A stretch of 64,000 nucleotides of DNA from Adiantum capillus-veneris (taxonomy: Eukaryota; Streptophyta; Polypodiopsida; Polypodiales; Pteridaceae). The notes beneath the pieces were generated by a model that saw nothing but the letters and a program-made list of their open reading frames with translations, searched no databases and was not told the DNA's origin. The translations under genes were made by a program, and so were the position numbers. Positions 47,996 through 59,110 of the stretch are shown here, piece by piece. The number at the start of each line of letters is the position of its first letter. Within the stretch, counting starts at the first letter, position 1. The DNA lies in the NCBI GenBank assembly GCA_014529385.2, contig CM043953.1:80289338-80353337 (forward strand), in the 5' to 3' direction.

Positions 47996-48617
47996 CAACT
48001 CCTTGATTTTCTCAACATAATTTTTGACTGATAATTTCCTTTACTTTATCTTATCCAGTTCACAGAGGATGTCCTAATCTCCTCTGCAATCTAAATATTC
48101 TAGTCGGAAAGCTTTGAGTAGTTTGTTATATGATCTGAGTTGGCAAGCTGGGTAATGGTAGTACCATTTCCTTGCTGCTTCCTTTAATATTTGAGGAAAG
48201 TATTCCCCCCAGTTATCTTCATCAATACTTTTCAACTTAGTATACTATTCAAAGGCTTGGATATGAACATCCGGGTCATTCTTTCTTCCCACCTTTGAAC
48301 ACTGGAAAATACATTTTCAATGAAGAGTTGTAATCATGTCGATCAGCAGAGTTTCTGCCTCTTCTTGCCTTAGGAACCTGACTCCTTCTTGAAGATTTCT
48401 TGTAATGGTCTGTGTCTGCATCCCACTCAATTTCTTCTTCAGTTTCAGTTTCTGTCTCCTCCCTGGCTTTTCTACTGGAACTATGGCGACTACCTTTACT
48501 GCCTTTGGCTCCTTCATCCCCATGTGTGGTCCAAGAACTCCTGGCCTTGCGTTCTTCCCTCTCAGTTCTTCTTCTTTCTGGACTGACTGGAGTGCTGAGA
48601 GTCCTTAGCCTCATCAT
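47995..48617 (-). pseudogene. element A gag capsid part
   Basis: 48276-48617 encodes a Arg/Lys/Glu-rich lead (ERRRTEREERKARSS) and reaches YFPVFKGGK; after a one-base shift the minus strand continues with capsid-like sequence (DPDVHIQAFEQY, WYYHYPACQL, KAFRLEYLD) to about 48000. This fits the retrotransposon gag domain. Confidence 0.75.
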
Positions 48618-48781
48618 CTTGACTGTGCTCCTCCTGAGCCTCAGTCTCAGTCCCTAGTTCAATCTTAGGGTCATAATCTCTTTTTGACTCCTTAGGGATA
48701 GGATAACTTCAGCTGAAAATTCAAACTAGGCAAGCATTCTGGTCAATGAGCAAATAGCTCTAGCCACTGGGATAGCCAAAA

Positions 48782-49289
48782 TGGAATTGGATCTATCTCT
48801 TTAGATAGCTGATTCCAGTGTTAGAATTTACAGCTACTGGAAGTCGTCAGTTCAATCAATGAAATTGGAATGGAATATGGAAACTGAACTAGAATGGTAA
48901 ACTGAACTGAAATACTCTACTGGGACTAGAAACAGACTGAATGACTGGAAAAGTATTTCAGATTCAGATTCATAATTTATGAAGAACGAGTACAAGGTAT
49001 AACAGACCGAAGCCCAATTGACTACTGTAGTAATGATTACAAAGTAGAATTACAAGTGAAGAGATTGTAACTCAAGAACATCTTTGGAGACTAAAACCAA
49101 GAGACTAGGAGTAAGAAGTCAAAAGTACAAGCAGCCCAAAGTACAATCAGCCCATTACAATGTAATGGGTCCTATTTATAACCTCTTGAGGTTAATGTGG
49201 TAACCACCGTGGTAATTTACTGAGACTGATCCACTGTTCGGCTTCCAGGAGACAGTTCCCGCCTGTTGAGACTGTCTTCGCTGTATACA
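48782..49289 (-). repeat. 5' LTR of element A
   Basis: 508 bp, direct repeat of 29869-30364 with the same termini. TATA box complement TATTTATA at 49183-49190. The internal sequence next to it on the minus strand, TTTTGGCTATCCCAGTGG, is where the primer-binding site should be; I cannot match it to a tRNA. Confidence 0.9.
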
Positions 49290-49294
49290 TGTGC
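49290..49294. other. right target-site copy of element A
   Basis: TGTGC; see 29864-29868. Confidence 0.65.
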
Positions 49295-50076
49295 TTATAA
49301 AGAATGAATGGCCCATATCATGTCAGAGGGTATCTGTAGCTCCTGAAGGCGCTGAAGAGTCTATCTCTCGAGATGGTGTCAAATGCCTTGCGGAAGTCCA
49401 CAAAGCAGCAGTAGAGTCTCCTCTTCCGCGCCGTTGCTCTGCCTATTCGACAGCAAAGCACAAAAATGTGATCGATAGTCGAGAAAGTGTGTCTAAAACC
49501 TGCCTGTCCTGGTGCTTGTATCCCTGATACCTCTGCATGTGTGCTAAGCTCTACCCCAAGAACTGCCGCGTATAGTTTGGCCAATGTGCGGCCAATCATG
49601 ATAGTCCTGTAGTTCCCTAGATCCAGAATGTCGCCAGATTTGTGGATAGGCACAATCGTGTGCATAGTCCACTCCTTTGGTAGTCCCTCAACCAACATAT
49701 AGTTGAAGAGACGTGCTATTAGGGGGGAGAGAGTCTCTGCCGGATAGATTAGGCGCTCGCTTTGTAGGTCTGTATGATCAGCTGAACGATCGTGCTGTAG
49801 GCGCTGAATGGCCCTCTCCACCATAGTAGATGTAAAGAAAGTCGAAGTGGTAGGTCGAGGGTCGGATGGCTCTGGGATCGGTGGCTGGCCAGGTATCTGG
49901 TATAGGCGCTTGGCATAGTCATGCTAGGTCTGAGGGTCCTCTAGTGGGGTAGTAGGACGTGGCTCTCCTAGAGTCCTCCATGCTATGGTGCAGTCTGTAC
50001 TCATGAGAAGGTGGTACAACATAAGCTCCTACTGCTCCTCGAAGGCCCGCCTTTTACGGCGTGTAATGGACTTCAT
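49295..50076 (-). pseudogene. LINE reverse transcriptase, N-terminal half
   Basis: Frame 49318-49824 has EGLPKEWTMHTIVPIHKSGD, LGNYRTIMIGRTLAKLYAAVLG, QAGFRHTFSTIDHIFVL and YCCFVDFRKAFDTISRDRLF (first catalytic Asp in FVDFRKAFD). It ends at SYRYPL, after which a small frameshift and the insertion of element A separate it from TGRVRCPGG at 29855. Upstream (49825-50076) it joins the endonuclease through a linker with one TAG. Confidence 0.85.
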
Positions 50077-51261
50077 CTATCTCCTGAACTCGCTCTCGGG
50101 GATCTCATCCAAGGTTCGTTGAGCCTGCAGCTGTCTGTAGAGGTCTCTGCACTCCCTGTCATACCATCTGTTCTGGGGCATCGTCCTAGAGGGTGGGGGT
50201 CGGCCATTGTGAGTGGTGTGTGGGAAGCAACTGAGGGCTGAAGTGTGAAGAGCTATGAAGAGCTGGCTATTGAGTGTAGAGAGTGGTGTATCTGGATCGA
50301 GAGCATAGATCCCCTCGTACACATGTGATGAATAGACTTTGGCCAGCTCATGTGTGAAATGTATGGTAGTGTGTGGCGTGGGTGTGGGTGGTGTGTGTGA
50401 AATGGGTGAGCCAGTGAAAGAAAGAGCAAGGTATGCGTGGTCAGCCCCGATAGGTAGTGGTGGGATGGTGAAGGATGTAAGCAGGTGAGCTACCTCTCTG
50501 AGGCCGATGATGTAATCCACTATACTACCTCCACCAGACACCGATGGTGGTATGCAAGTCAAGCCTCGAGATGATGGCCATTGTGCCATCCCGTTATAGA
50601 TAACGAGACGGTGCTGTGATCCCAAACGGAGTATGTGTCTCCTATATGGTGTGGGCATGGTGGTATCTCCGGAGGTCCTCTCTGCCTCTGTGTTCTCCAA
50701 GGTGGAGAGTAGTTCTAGGTCATCGAAGTCGTAGATGTCACACTGTCTACTTTGTGTCTTGGCGTTGAAATCCCCCATAAGGAAGACTTCCCCTATTCTG
50801 GAGTACTCCATGATCCCCTCCCAGAGACATGTATATGGTGATTGTGTATCGTCCTCCTCCTCCCCTACATGTGTATGGGTCTCCACTACACTTGCTCCTT
50901 CTGTCTGTGCAAACCTAGAACCGCTAGGTGCGAAGTAGCAAATGGCAATGTATAGAGTGTGCTCCTCCGATAGCTCAATCCGTATCCACATGTAGCATGC
51001 CTCTGGGTCGCGGGCTACTATCTGTATCCTGCTGTGAAGTGAGTGGCGATAGAGGATTGCTACCCCACCAGATCCTCTAGAAGTGTTGTACCGTGTGCAC
51101 TTCCTGTGTAGAGACTCCTATTGGTAATTCTGTACTCGAGGTAGGCCTCTCTCGGGACTCGCATGTGTCTCTGTGAGTAGAACAATGTCTCGGTCATGCA
51201 TCATCTCCTCTAGTCTCCCTGGATGTGTCCATAGATAGCCATTGCAATTTCAAACTGCCAT
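50077..51261 (-). pseudogene. LINE APE-type endonuclease
   Basis: From a Met at 51261 the frame reads MAVWNCNGYLWTHPGRLEE and DIVLLTETHASPERGLP, has a TAG at 51118-51120 where Gln would fit, and continues through 50077-50991 with YIAICYFAPSGS, GEVFLMGDFNAKT (catalytic GDFN), SIVDYIIGL (D-Y-I) and GADHAYLAL (D-H). All main catalytic motifs are kept. Apart from the stop it looks well preserved. It would nick the target DNA; the flanking (TC)n tracts suggest what that target might be. Confidence 0.82.
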
Positions 51262-51299
51262 GTGTATCTCTTCGTATAGTGTCCCATAGGCCACGAGCC

Positions 51300-52255
51300 C
51301 TATGCTACGGCTTTGCCATCAATGATGACTCGACCGTCTTGGTAGGAGGCCCGTTTCCCCTCTTTGCGTGCTTGTTGTACTTGAGGCATGCATGCTCTTC
51401 GGTGTTCTACTTGCATCTTTGTGAGGTCATCATCAAGGTAGATGGGGGCCCCTGTGAGGCCTCGTAGAATGACCCTCTTGCGGGTGAAGAGGGTACGGGC
51501 TTCTTTCGATGGAAATTGGAGGATGAGGGGCCTCTTTTTGGTTGGGTCTTTACCGGCTCTCCAAGCTTTGGTGAAGGGGATTGGGTCTTCTATCTTGTAC
51601 CCGAGTTTGGTACATAGGGTTTTGCCATCTTTCTCGAGAGTGGAGTCTTTCCCTTCTTCCATGCTGGTGACTAGTATATTTAGGCGGCGGGCATGCCTCA
51701 TCTTCTCCTCTTCAAGTGTGGTGTGTACAAGGAGGGCCTCTTCTTTGTGAGCACCCTCTTTGGCTTCTTTTTTAAGGTTCTTCTTGACCACCTCCACCCA
51801 CCCTTCCTTTGAGGCCTCAAGCTTGTCTTCCAAGCTTTCAGTGAGAGCTTTGGTGAGTTCTTCCTTGATGGCCTCTTTGGTTTCATTGTTTATTTCACCT
51901 TCTTCGGGGGTGAGGGATGCTATTGAGGCATTGAGGATGGCCATTTTTTCTTGCATCTCCTTCTTTTCCTTTTCCCATCCTTCTTGGGCCTCCTTCCACA
52001 TCGCGAGCTCCTTCCTTGTCTCCTCGTCTTTAACTCTTTTTCTTTGACCCACTCCTCTTTCTCCTTATTCAAGGCTTCCACTTCCTTCTCGAGCTTGTAG
52101 GGACGGTTGATGATAGTGTTGACGGCGGAGTCCGTCATCTTCTTGTTCTCCTTGATTGTGGCATCGAGCTTGTCGTCCATCTTGGTTAATTCATCTTTGG
52201 TTACTCCTCCTTTTGCCATCTCGAAGCTTTTTTGATTTGTTCGTTTGCCTTGCAT
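51300..52255 (-). pseudogene. LINE ORF1 coiled-coil protein (one frameshift)
   Basis: Starts at 52255 (MQGKRTNQKSFEMAKGG), heptad-rich through EKEVEALNKEKEEWVKEKE, then shifts frame near 52035 and runs on in 51300-52052: a long Glu/Lys coiled coil (KEAQEGWEKEKKEMQEKM) and then a compact domain RRLNILVTSMEEG, IPFTKAWRAGKD, PLILQFPSKEARTLFTRK, GAPIYLDDDLTKMQ. This order, coiled coil plus RNA-recognition-like domain, fits L1-type ORF1p rather than plant CCHC ORF1. It would coat LINE RNA. Confidence 0.7.
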
Positions 52256-52387
52256 GACTCAAGTGGTGAGGAGAGTCATGTTGAAATGTAGTGATGTGAT
52301 GTGAAAGTGCAATGTGAAATGTGTGTATGTGTGTGTGCGACAGACGGATGCGGTTAATGTGTGCTGTGAAAGTGAAACATGCAATCT

Positions 52388-52411
52388 GTGTGTGTGTGTG
52401 TGTGTGTGTGT
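52388..52411. repeat. (TG)n microsatellite
   Basis: Twelve TG units within the LINE 5' untranslated region. Confidence 0.9.
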
Positions 52412-52631
52412 ATATGGGTGGCAGTAGCAGGGAGGGATGGGGGTGGCAATGCTGATGCAGGTGCAACAGCTATACAGGCGTGTGGAAATGCAGTGGAGCG
52501 GCAACAAGAGCAACAGCAGCGTGCAGGTAACTCCGGGGGGTGCTGGCGGGTGCTACATGAGCAGGCAGAGATGGTGGCAGTCTCTGCTGGCAGGCGCTGC
52601 GTGAGCAGCCAGGGGTGGTGGCGGGCGCTGC

Positions 52632-52635
<4 letters not shown>

Positions 52636-52667
<32 letters not shown>
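52636..52667. repeat. (GA)n microsatellite at the LINE 5' end
   Basis: About 16 GA units, read as (TC)n on the minus strand, followed by a purine-rich GGAGAAGAAGAGG. Together with 27799-27860 it brackets the LINE. Confidence 0.92.
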
Positions 52668-52671
<4 letters not shown>

Positions 52672-53523
52672 AGAAGAGGATTCTTTAGTCAATATGACCA
52701 ACATTGGCGCATCTAAATATTTCGTTGCTATTGAATGATTGATGTGACCATGTGGCCGTAAAATATCAATTTGGCTCTTGCTCTGATTTTTGTAGGCTTG
52801 GAAGATACGTTTCTTCATCATCTTGACCTCACCAGGATGTGTGGACTAACATAGAGACCACATTCGGTGGCAATGTTACAATTCTAGATTGTTTCTCAAG
52901 ATGGAATTGGATAACTCTGTCTATCAATCATGTGATCCACTTACGAATTATCCATATGCTTTAAGACTTTGATGTCAATGGCTCTTTGCTCTTAAGGTTA
53001 TGAAATTTGATAACAAAAAGCTTGTACTTCTCAATTAATAGTGCCACATAAGAGACATGCATGAGACATATTCCATTCAAAGTTGCCAGTGATGCAGAGG
53101 ATCAAGGAAAGACTCAAATTTTGACCCTTTTGCAGAAGAATTTCTTTCCAAGGGTACAATCAAGAAGTGTACATATCATAAGAATCTGGTCACACAATTG
53201 ACCAATGTTTAAAACAACAAAAAGGCAATACAACAACTAACATGTTCAAATCATTGCTACACCCAACAAAACGGAACAACAATTTAAATAAACAAAGCTC
53301 ACAATTGACTCATATTATAGTGAGGATACTTGGGCTTGCTAAAATTCTTTTTAATACTAGTTTGGTACCGAAAACAGGACACTTTAGTGCCATTTTTTAA
53401 CAAATTTAGATTAAATCCTACTTGCATAAGATGGTGTATTTGAGAAAACCCTCTTGGCATGCTTAAACGTGTCAGCTAGAGGGTCTTTTAAGAGTGCACC
53501 CTTTTTTCTTTCGACACACTAGA
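52668..53523. other. no gene recognised
   Basis: AT-rich, no repeat or motif noted. Confidence 0.4.
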
Positions 53524-53672
53524 GGGCCCACATGGGGACGTGCTTATCCCTTCCAAATATTAGTCATGTTACATGGTTGAACAAGGGCCGTGTACCATCG
53601 GGCAACAACCAGGCATAGGCATCACCATGGCCACCTAATTGATGCACCACGTGCTAGGAACGACGGAGAGAA
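53524..53672 (-). mobile_element. SINE-like element, partial second copy
   Basis: Matches the distal half of the SINE-like unit at 3797-3953 with about 85-90 percent identity by eye (shared GTGCTTATCCCTTCCAAATA and CATAGGCATCACCATGG). The tRNA-like head is missing and there is no poly(C) at the end, so this is a 5'-truncated copy. Confidence 0.65.
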
Positions 53673-55184
53673 TACAACCTTGCATTTTAAAACTCATCAT
53701 GATCAAGAATCATACTCATCAAGTTGACCTCCGGAAGAGTGCGATAATACTTTGAATAGGCTGACTTTATAAGCTCAAGAAAAAATGAAGAGACCTTGTA
53801 GAAAATGATACACTACTTTTCCACAATTGTACTATAGATGATTGCAAGTCTCATGTGCAAAAAGATTTACTTGAGAGTATATAAAATAATATGAAGTTCT
53901 ATGTGTGTGATATGGCCATTTCAAGCATATCATTGTATACAAAGATAAAATGTTTTTGATGTATGTGTGCATTTTAGAAAGTGATAGATTGCTTACTCTC
54001 CCCATTGAGGACTCAAGGTAGCTAGGTAAACAAAGAATTATTGGATCATTTTAAATATTCAAAATTGCGCATGAGAAAACTTTGATATTTTTATTTTTGA
54101 GACATAAGCATGCAAACCTCAAATATCTTCAAATTTTTCACGTAGATCAACTAAATGTGTAAAAGTACATAGTATGGATACAATTGGGACACCTAAAACC
54201 TTGATTTTCATGTTATTGTAGAAGGTTCAAGATTTTCAAGAGATTTTGAAAAATAAAAAAATCAAGATAGGGTTCAGGTAATGAGATTTACCTTAGTTAG
54301 GGAGCCATAAATATATGTATTTTCTTGGTTTAACATATATATTCATTTGTAGCTGTCAAACTGCACTAGAAGAGCCCCAATTGCATGAGAGAGCCTTTGG
54401 AAGGCCAAAATTATGCTCTTAGTCAGCACGTACTCAAGTATGTAATCATATCTATAACTTGTGACTTGGAAACTAGTTTTTGAAGGGCATTCTAATGTTT
54501 TGTAACACTAAGCACTAATACTTGGCTTTTACAAACATGAAAAAGGTCATCTCTACAAAAAGATATAAGCATTTTACTATTTTTTGGCAAAATAGCTTGA
54601 AATTCTTCTAAACTTTATGGCTTAAATCTTACCATAATTCTCTCCATAGGGCTTGTATTTTGATATGGAGAAAAATCCAATGTTTTCTCTTCTTCATAAC
54701 CCACCTAAAAGACTTGTTTCTAGCGGGACAAATAAATTGCTAAAACTTGGTAGGAAAACATGACACTTGAATGTCCAATTACAAGACTAATGTTAATCTC
54801 CCAATAATATATCATTTGTATAGCTCTAGTAAATTGGTTTAGACACTACCCATGCCTTTTGGATGTGGTAAGACCGCTCATTACACTTCCATTTGCAGTA
54901 ATTACTAATCCAAGAGGTGAGTCCCATAAGGGGGTCATTTCTTTTTGAGCGTTTGAGTGCATCTCGACAACCATGGAACGCATGCACGCACATGAGCAAT
55001 GCTTTCTTTTTTTAAACCTTTGATCCATGCATGATGGCTTCCCTTTGCACTATCATAGAGACCATGCTAGATGCAATCCTCTAATCCTATCTTTTACAAG
55101 ATAATTTCCTCTCATCTTGGGTCATCTCATAGGGTCACTTTACCTCTGAGCTAAAGGAGGGAACGTTGGCTAGCTACTCACCCA
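53673..55184. other. no gene recognised
   Basis: AT-rich sequence without motif or repeat noted. Confidence 0.4.
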
Positions 55185-55345
55185 GCTTGTGTAGGAACCA
55201 TCTCTAAGCTAGCTCCGTATTTACTTACCTAAGATGTTTTTTGGGCTATATAAGTCCATCTCCTTGTACATTTGATCATTGAAAATTTAATGGTTATCAC
55301 TTGATTGTCTTTGTTCTGTTAGTCCTCTCTCTCACACACATACTT
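55185..55345 (+). repeat. LTR-like dispersed repeat, copy 2
   Basis: Shares GTGTAGGAACCATCTCT, GGGCTATATAAG-like TATA box and TGGTTATCAC with 15760-15960. The CT-rich end and CAAATTTGTGGCGAGATTTG just beyond resemble an LTR end plus leader, but ends were not fixed. Confidence 0.45.
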
Positions 55346-55419
55346 GATTTTCAGCAAATTTGTGGCGAGATTTGCATTTTTCCCAAAAAGCTCAAATTAG
55401 ACTAGAAAAGGTAAAAACA

Positions 55420-55426
<7 letters not shown>

Positions 55427-55464
<38 letters not shown>
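55427..55464. repeat. (CA)n microsatellite
   Basis: About 19 CA units. Confidence 0.9.
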
Positions 55465-55466
<2 letters not shown>

Positions 55467-55879
55467 ACACGTGGACGCGTACACACACTGGTTTGGGAAG
55501 AAGCAAGATCAAAAGGAAAAAGAATTAGGTAAGTGCAAGTCCCGACACATTGAAGATTGTTGGCTTTCAAAACACACCAAAAAATTCCATTGACTCATTA
55601 AATATTGAGTGAGTGAGAGAGAGAGCGCGCTGCAAAAGAAAACTTTAGAGACACTTAAGTTACAAAGAGACAATACCTTACATTTCTTTACACCTAAGGC
55701 AATTATTATGGCTAAACTTCTTGCACAAAACAATTTATTTTATGTTGTAAGCTCAATCGGAGACATTGTGTGTCATTATAAATGGTAGCTAAAAAAGACA
55801 AATATATTTCTATAGAGAATCAATGTGTGAGACCTCCACAATTTTAAGCATATAATAATATCACATAGAAACATTACTA

Positions 55880-56647
55880 TGTAAGTTTGACCTTGAGAAG
55901 TGTAAACCTATTGCTACTCCAATGGAAACAAGTTTGAAATTAATTATTCTTGATTCTGGTGATCTTGGCGATGTCACTCTTTATCAAGATGCCTTATTTA
56001 TGTATGCAATACGAGGTCAAATATTTAGTTTGTAGTCTCGTAAGAGTTTAACAGATTTATGCATAGTCCCATATCTAAACATTGGAAGACTATCAAGAGG
56101 ATCTTTCACTATTTGAGTGGAGCTTTACATCTTGGATTGTTTTATCCCAAGGGGGGATCATTGCCACCAGATTTACATGCTTTTTCGGACTTAAATTGGG
56201 CTGGTTGTTGTTATGACACATGAGTATCTACAACTGGTTTTTGTTTCATGATTGATAGTTCATGCATATCATGCTTGAGCAAGAAGCAACCTAATGTGGC
56301 CACTTCTAGTTGTGAAGCTAAGTACATGGCAGTCTTCACAACTACGGTTGAGTGTTTATGGCCCAGACGCCTTATGGCTGATTTGGGTGTTGGACAGGAC
56401 ACTGCCAACATAATCTACAAAGATAGTCAAAGCGGATTGGCAGTTGCAAGGAGACCGATTTTTCATGCTTGCACAAAGCACATTGAGGTATATTATTACT
56501 ATGTCAAAGAGAGACTCTCAGCAGGAGAGATCATCTGCTTATGTGTCGACACAAGACAACCTTGCAAATTTGTTCACAAAGGCATTTCCTCATGAGAAGT
56601 TAGAAGCCTTCCGCAAAGCTTTGGGCTTACTTCCCTTTGTGGATTGA
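55880..56647 (+). pseudogene. Ty1/copia RT-RNase H 3' end
   Basis: Stop-ridden frames first give the end of a copia RT (HWKTIKRIFHYLSGALHLGL, SDLNWAGC). RNase H follows: SKKQPNVATSSCEAKYMAV, YKDSQSGLAVARRPIFHACTKHIEV, and after a frame change LANLFTKAFPHEKLEAFRKALGL. The order and residues are those of plant Ty1/copia. TGA at 56220-56222 interrupts it. Upstream pol is absent, so this is a truncated copy. Confidence 0.8.
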
Positions 56648-56713
56648 TCATATTCTCAGGGCATGGCACTTTCCTGTACACTATGTGCTAGCTCTTGTTC
56701 ACCACATCATTCC

Positions 56714-56880
56714 CAGGGGGGATTTGTTACCATATATGTGGTTGTGATGTGTGTCACACAACACACTTAGGAGTACCGGGGCATTTTTTCCCTCACTAGG
56801 AGGTTCTTTCCCCTCTATTGGGCTCATGTTAAATATCGTCAATATGCATACATGTAGGTGGCGCACTGGTTGAGCCGGTC
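56714..56880 (+). repeat. polypurine tract and start of copia 3' LTR
   Basis: CCCAGGGGGGATT (about 56714-56726) is followed by TGTTACCATATATGTGG at 56727, the expected join of polypurine tract and LTR after a copia RNase H. The right end of the LTR was not found. Confidence 0.6.
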
Positions 56881-56889
56881 ACGATGCTT

Positions 56890-56891
<2 letters not shown>

Positions 56892-56933
<42 letters not shown>
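56892..56933. repeat. poly(G), 42 bases
   Basis: Uninterrupted G run on the plus strand. The left flank CACGATGCTTTT resembles the left flank GACGATGCT of the poly(C) at 3747. A tRNA-like TAGCGTAGAGG and GGTTCAAGATG pair lies to the right (about 56993-57045), possibly a SINE head. Confidence 0.9.
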
Positions 56934-56935
<2 letters not shown>

Positions 56936-57346
56936 ATTTTATTTTTTGAGTTATCAAAGACATGTTGCACTACGCATTCAACCGTGCATGCATAGCGTAG
57001 AGGTATAGCAATTTCCTTTGGCGGAGAGGATCTAGGTTCAAGATGTGTGCACTGCAACTGTGTTGACCTTTTGGTCAACTGATCCCAACCGGTTTCAATT
57101 CATTGGCAATCGGCTCGAACTGCCATGCCACGCAGGCAAGCTAGCCGATATATAACTAAATCCTCTCTATCGTGTGCCTTGAGCTCCGTCATCTTCACTA
57201 GGATGTGTGTGTATCCTTGCAACCTTAATTCCAACAATCAATGTCTCCATTATTTTCTTTTATATGGCACAATTATTGCGACTCACAAACTTTTGAATAG
57301 GGGAGCCCCCATGTCTCATTAAAGGGAATCAATCAAGATACCTCAC

Positions 57347-57674
57347 TGTAAAGTGTGAGATTTGTCCTAAAGTGTGAGTCAAGGAGAGAAGAGTGGAATT
57401 ATCCCACATGCTTGGAGCAAGGCTGTAGAGCTACTTAAAGCTCATTTCATGAATGGATAAACACAACTCTATTTTGCACTACATGCTTGTCTATGGTGAG
57501 CCTATGCTAAGCTAAGTCAATACTCAAGATTGTGTTTATGAGTCCAAGCTAATTCTATCTTGGAACCTAATTCACTTGAGTGATAATATTGCTTACACAC
57601 ACACACACACACACTCACACTTGCACTATGTTTCTCTTTCATCCACCCTAGCTAGCACAATTCCATTCCTAACA
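57347..57674 (+). repeat. Ty1/copia 5' LTR
   Basis: Starts near TGTAAAGTGTGAGATTTG and ends CCTAACA at 57674, where the next bases form a primer-binding site. The end has a CA-repeat and a CTTTCATCC-rich stretch as is common in plant copia LTRs. The left end is uncertain by a few bases. Confidence 0.6.
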
Positions 57675-57676
57675 AT

Positions 57677-57693
57677 TCGTATCAGAGCTATGG
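57677..57693 (+). promoter_or_regulatory. primer-binding site of a copia element
   Basis: TCGTATCAGAGCTATGG matches the initiator-Met type primer site TGGTATCAGAGC with two changes at the start. Position, three bases after the LTR, is right. Confidence 0.75.
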
Positions 57694-58856
57694 TGTGCTA
57701 GCTAGGATTGTTGTTATGCGTTTGTGTGTTAGTACGATTAGCATTACTTTACCTTCATTAGCTAGATCCATAATGTTTTATCCTCTCATGCCTAATTAGT
57801 ATTCCAGTAGCTAGCATGAGCATGTTCTCGAGCTAAAGACTCTTGAGCCACTACTCACTGACTAATTGGAATCCTAATTAGCATTAGAATTCATTAAGTT
57901 TTTCCATTAAACTTGCATTTAGATTGGTACTATGGCATAGATTTTGCATAATTTGCATCTTCAAATTAATTTTTCAACTTTATATCGCAAACTATTGCCC
58001 ACATCATTGGAAAGTACTCCTCAAGCAATTTCCATAGAGCCCCTAACCTCTTCAATCCGAGCCCGAGAGCTCCCTCCACACCATCCCCAATTTTTGCTTG
58101 AGATAGGTGTGTGTGTGTGTGTTTTGTGAAGAAGCCTTGCAAAACCAACCAAAAATATATTTCTTTTGGATGATTACTCACGTGGAGCCCATTGGGCCCC
58201 TTGGATTAGCTCAATTACCTTGGTTGGTTGTGGTTTTGGAAGGCTGTGTGTTCAATGTCGTATCCCTGGAGCGAGCAGTTCGGGCGGATCTCAAGCAAGC
58301 TGCAAAATACAACCTTTTGATGAGGTCAAGTCCGCCAGCTGTTCCCACGCCGAAGCACGAATAGTCACGGACTCCACCAAACGTGTGCTGGAATTTGAAG
58401 CCCTTTTTGGGTCTGCAGGGGGAGCTTCACGCGAACAAGCATTTTCTTCATCGACTTTGGTGCTGCCTGCGCCTGCCTGCTTGCCCGAAAGCTGACTGCC
58501 CTGCCCGCGCCTTGCCCGTGCTGCCCGAGGCTACCCCCGCCTGACCCTTGCTGCCTGAACCTGCATCGGGTGCTTGCTCTACCCGAGCCTGACCCCGCTG
58601 CTCGGCTCAGCCTCATCTTCTAAAAGACATAAGGGGCCAGTCCCACAAAGCACATAATTGAGCTATAAAAGAAGCCAAAAGCTCAAAGACTTGGAAAGCT
58701 TACAAGAGGTTCCAAGGTTTTTTCAAAAAAGTTTAGAAGGCCTTCAAAGGCGGCCATCAAAAAAGCGGCCATCCAACAAGCATCAAAGAAAAACACAAGA
58801 AATTGCTTTTTTGTGAAGAGGGGCTTCACCCCGGTGAATTGGAGCTTCACAAAGGA

Positions 58857-58894
<38 letters not shown>

Positions 58895-59110
58895 ATGAAC
58901 TCTAAAGATTTGCAGTCATTAAATAATTTGCAAATAAATTTCCTATCAAAAGGGAACTTGTGCCTGTGTAAAGAGGTAGACATTGGGTAGGAGAGTCTCC
59001 TATAGTGGTGGGCATGGAGATGCATATATGTAAAGTGTCCATAATCTTCATAAGCAAAGAGGTGGGCGTAGTTGCAGCGGTGGCGATCATTCACGGGATC
59101 GTAAGGATCA
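57694..59110 (+). other. copia leader and degraded gag region
   Basis: No gag motif could be read. It includes a GC-rich stretch with CTGCCTGC-like repeats (about 58460-58600), a tRNA-like GGATTAGCTCAATTACC with a weak B-box near 58195-58255, and a (CT)n at 58861-58892. The part next to 59110 is Gly/Arg-rich when translated (GGDHSRDR). Confidence 0.35.

Larger units (their letters stand above)
29869..49289 (-). mobile_element. Ty3/gypsy LTR retrotransposon (element A), inserted in the LINE and carrying element B
   Basis: Bounded by LTRs 29869-30364 and 48782-49289 that begin TGGAATTGGA and end TACA. Gene order on the minus strand is gag (47995-48617 and knuckles to 46995), protease (about 46200-46300), RT (44700-45420), RNase H (43950-44644), integrase (42479-43770), a post-integrase ORF (39762-42219) and the polypurine tract (30365-30381). 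It is about 10.6 kb once element B and its repeated target site are subtracted. The LTRs differ at roughly 6-8 percent by eye, a little more than those of element B, which agrees with A being older. All genes carry stops or frameshifts. Confidence 0.9.
49295..52635 (-). mobile_element. second-type LINE, 5' half (interrupted)
   Basis: Minus-strand ORF1 (51300-52255), endonuclease (50077-51261) and the first half of RT (49295-50076), cut by element A. The 5' untranslated region (52256-52635) is GT-rich and then GC-rich, and its outer end meets a (GA)n (52636-52667). ORF1 lacks CCHC knuckles and has a long coiled coil, unlike the plant L1 at 15983-21284, so this is a different LINE lineage (L1/Tx1-like). 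Confidence 0.82.

Noticed and set aside
48389-48657. Overlapping plus-strand frames rich in Leu and Ser
   Set aside because: Antisense shadows of the charged gag lead of element A.
51442-52047. Plus-strand frames rich in Ser/Phe/Leu
   Set aside because: Antisense to the Glu/Lys-rich coiled coil of the LINE ORF1.
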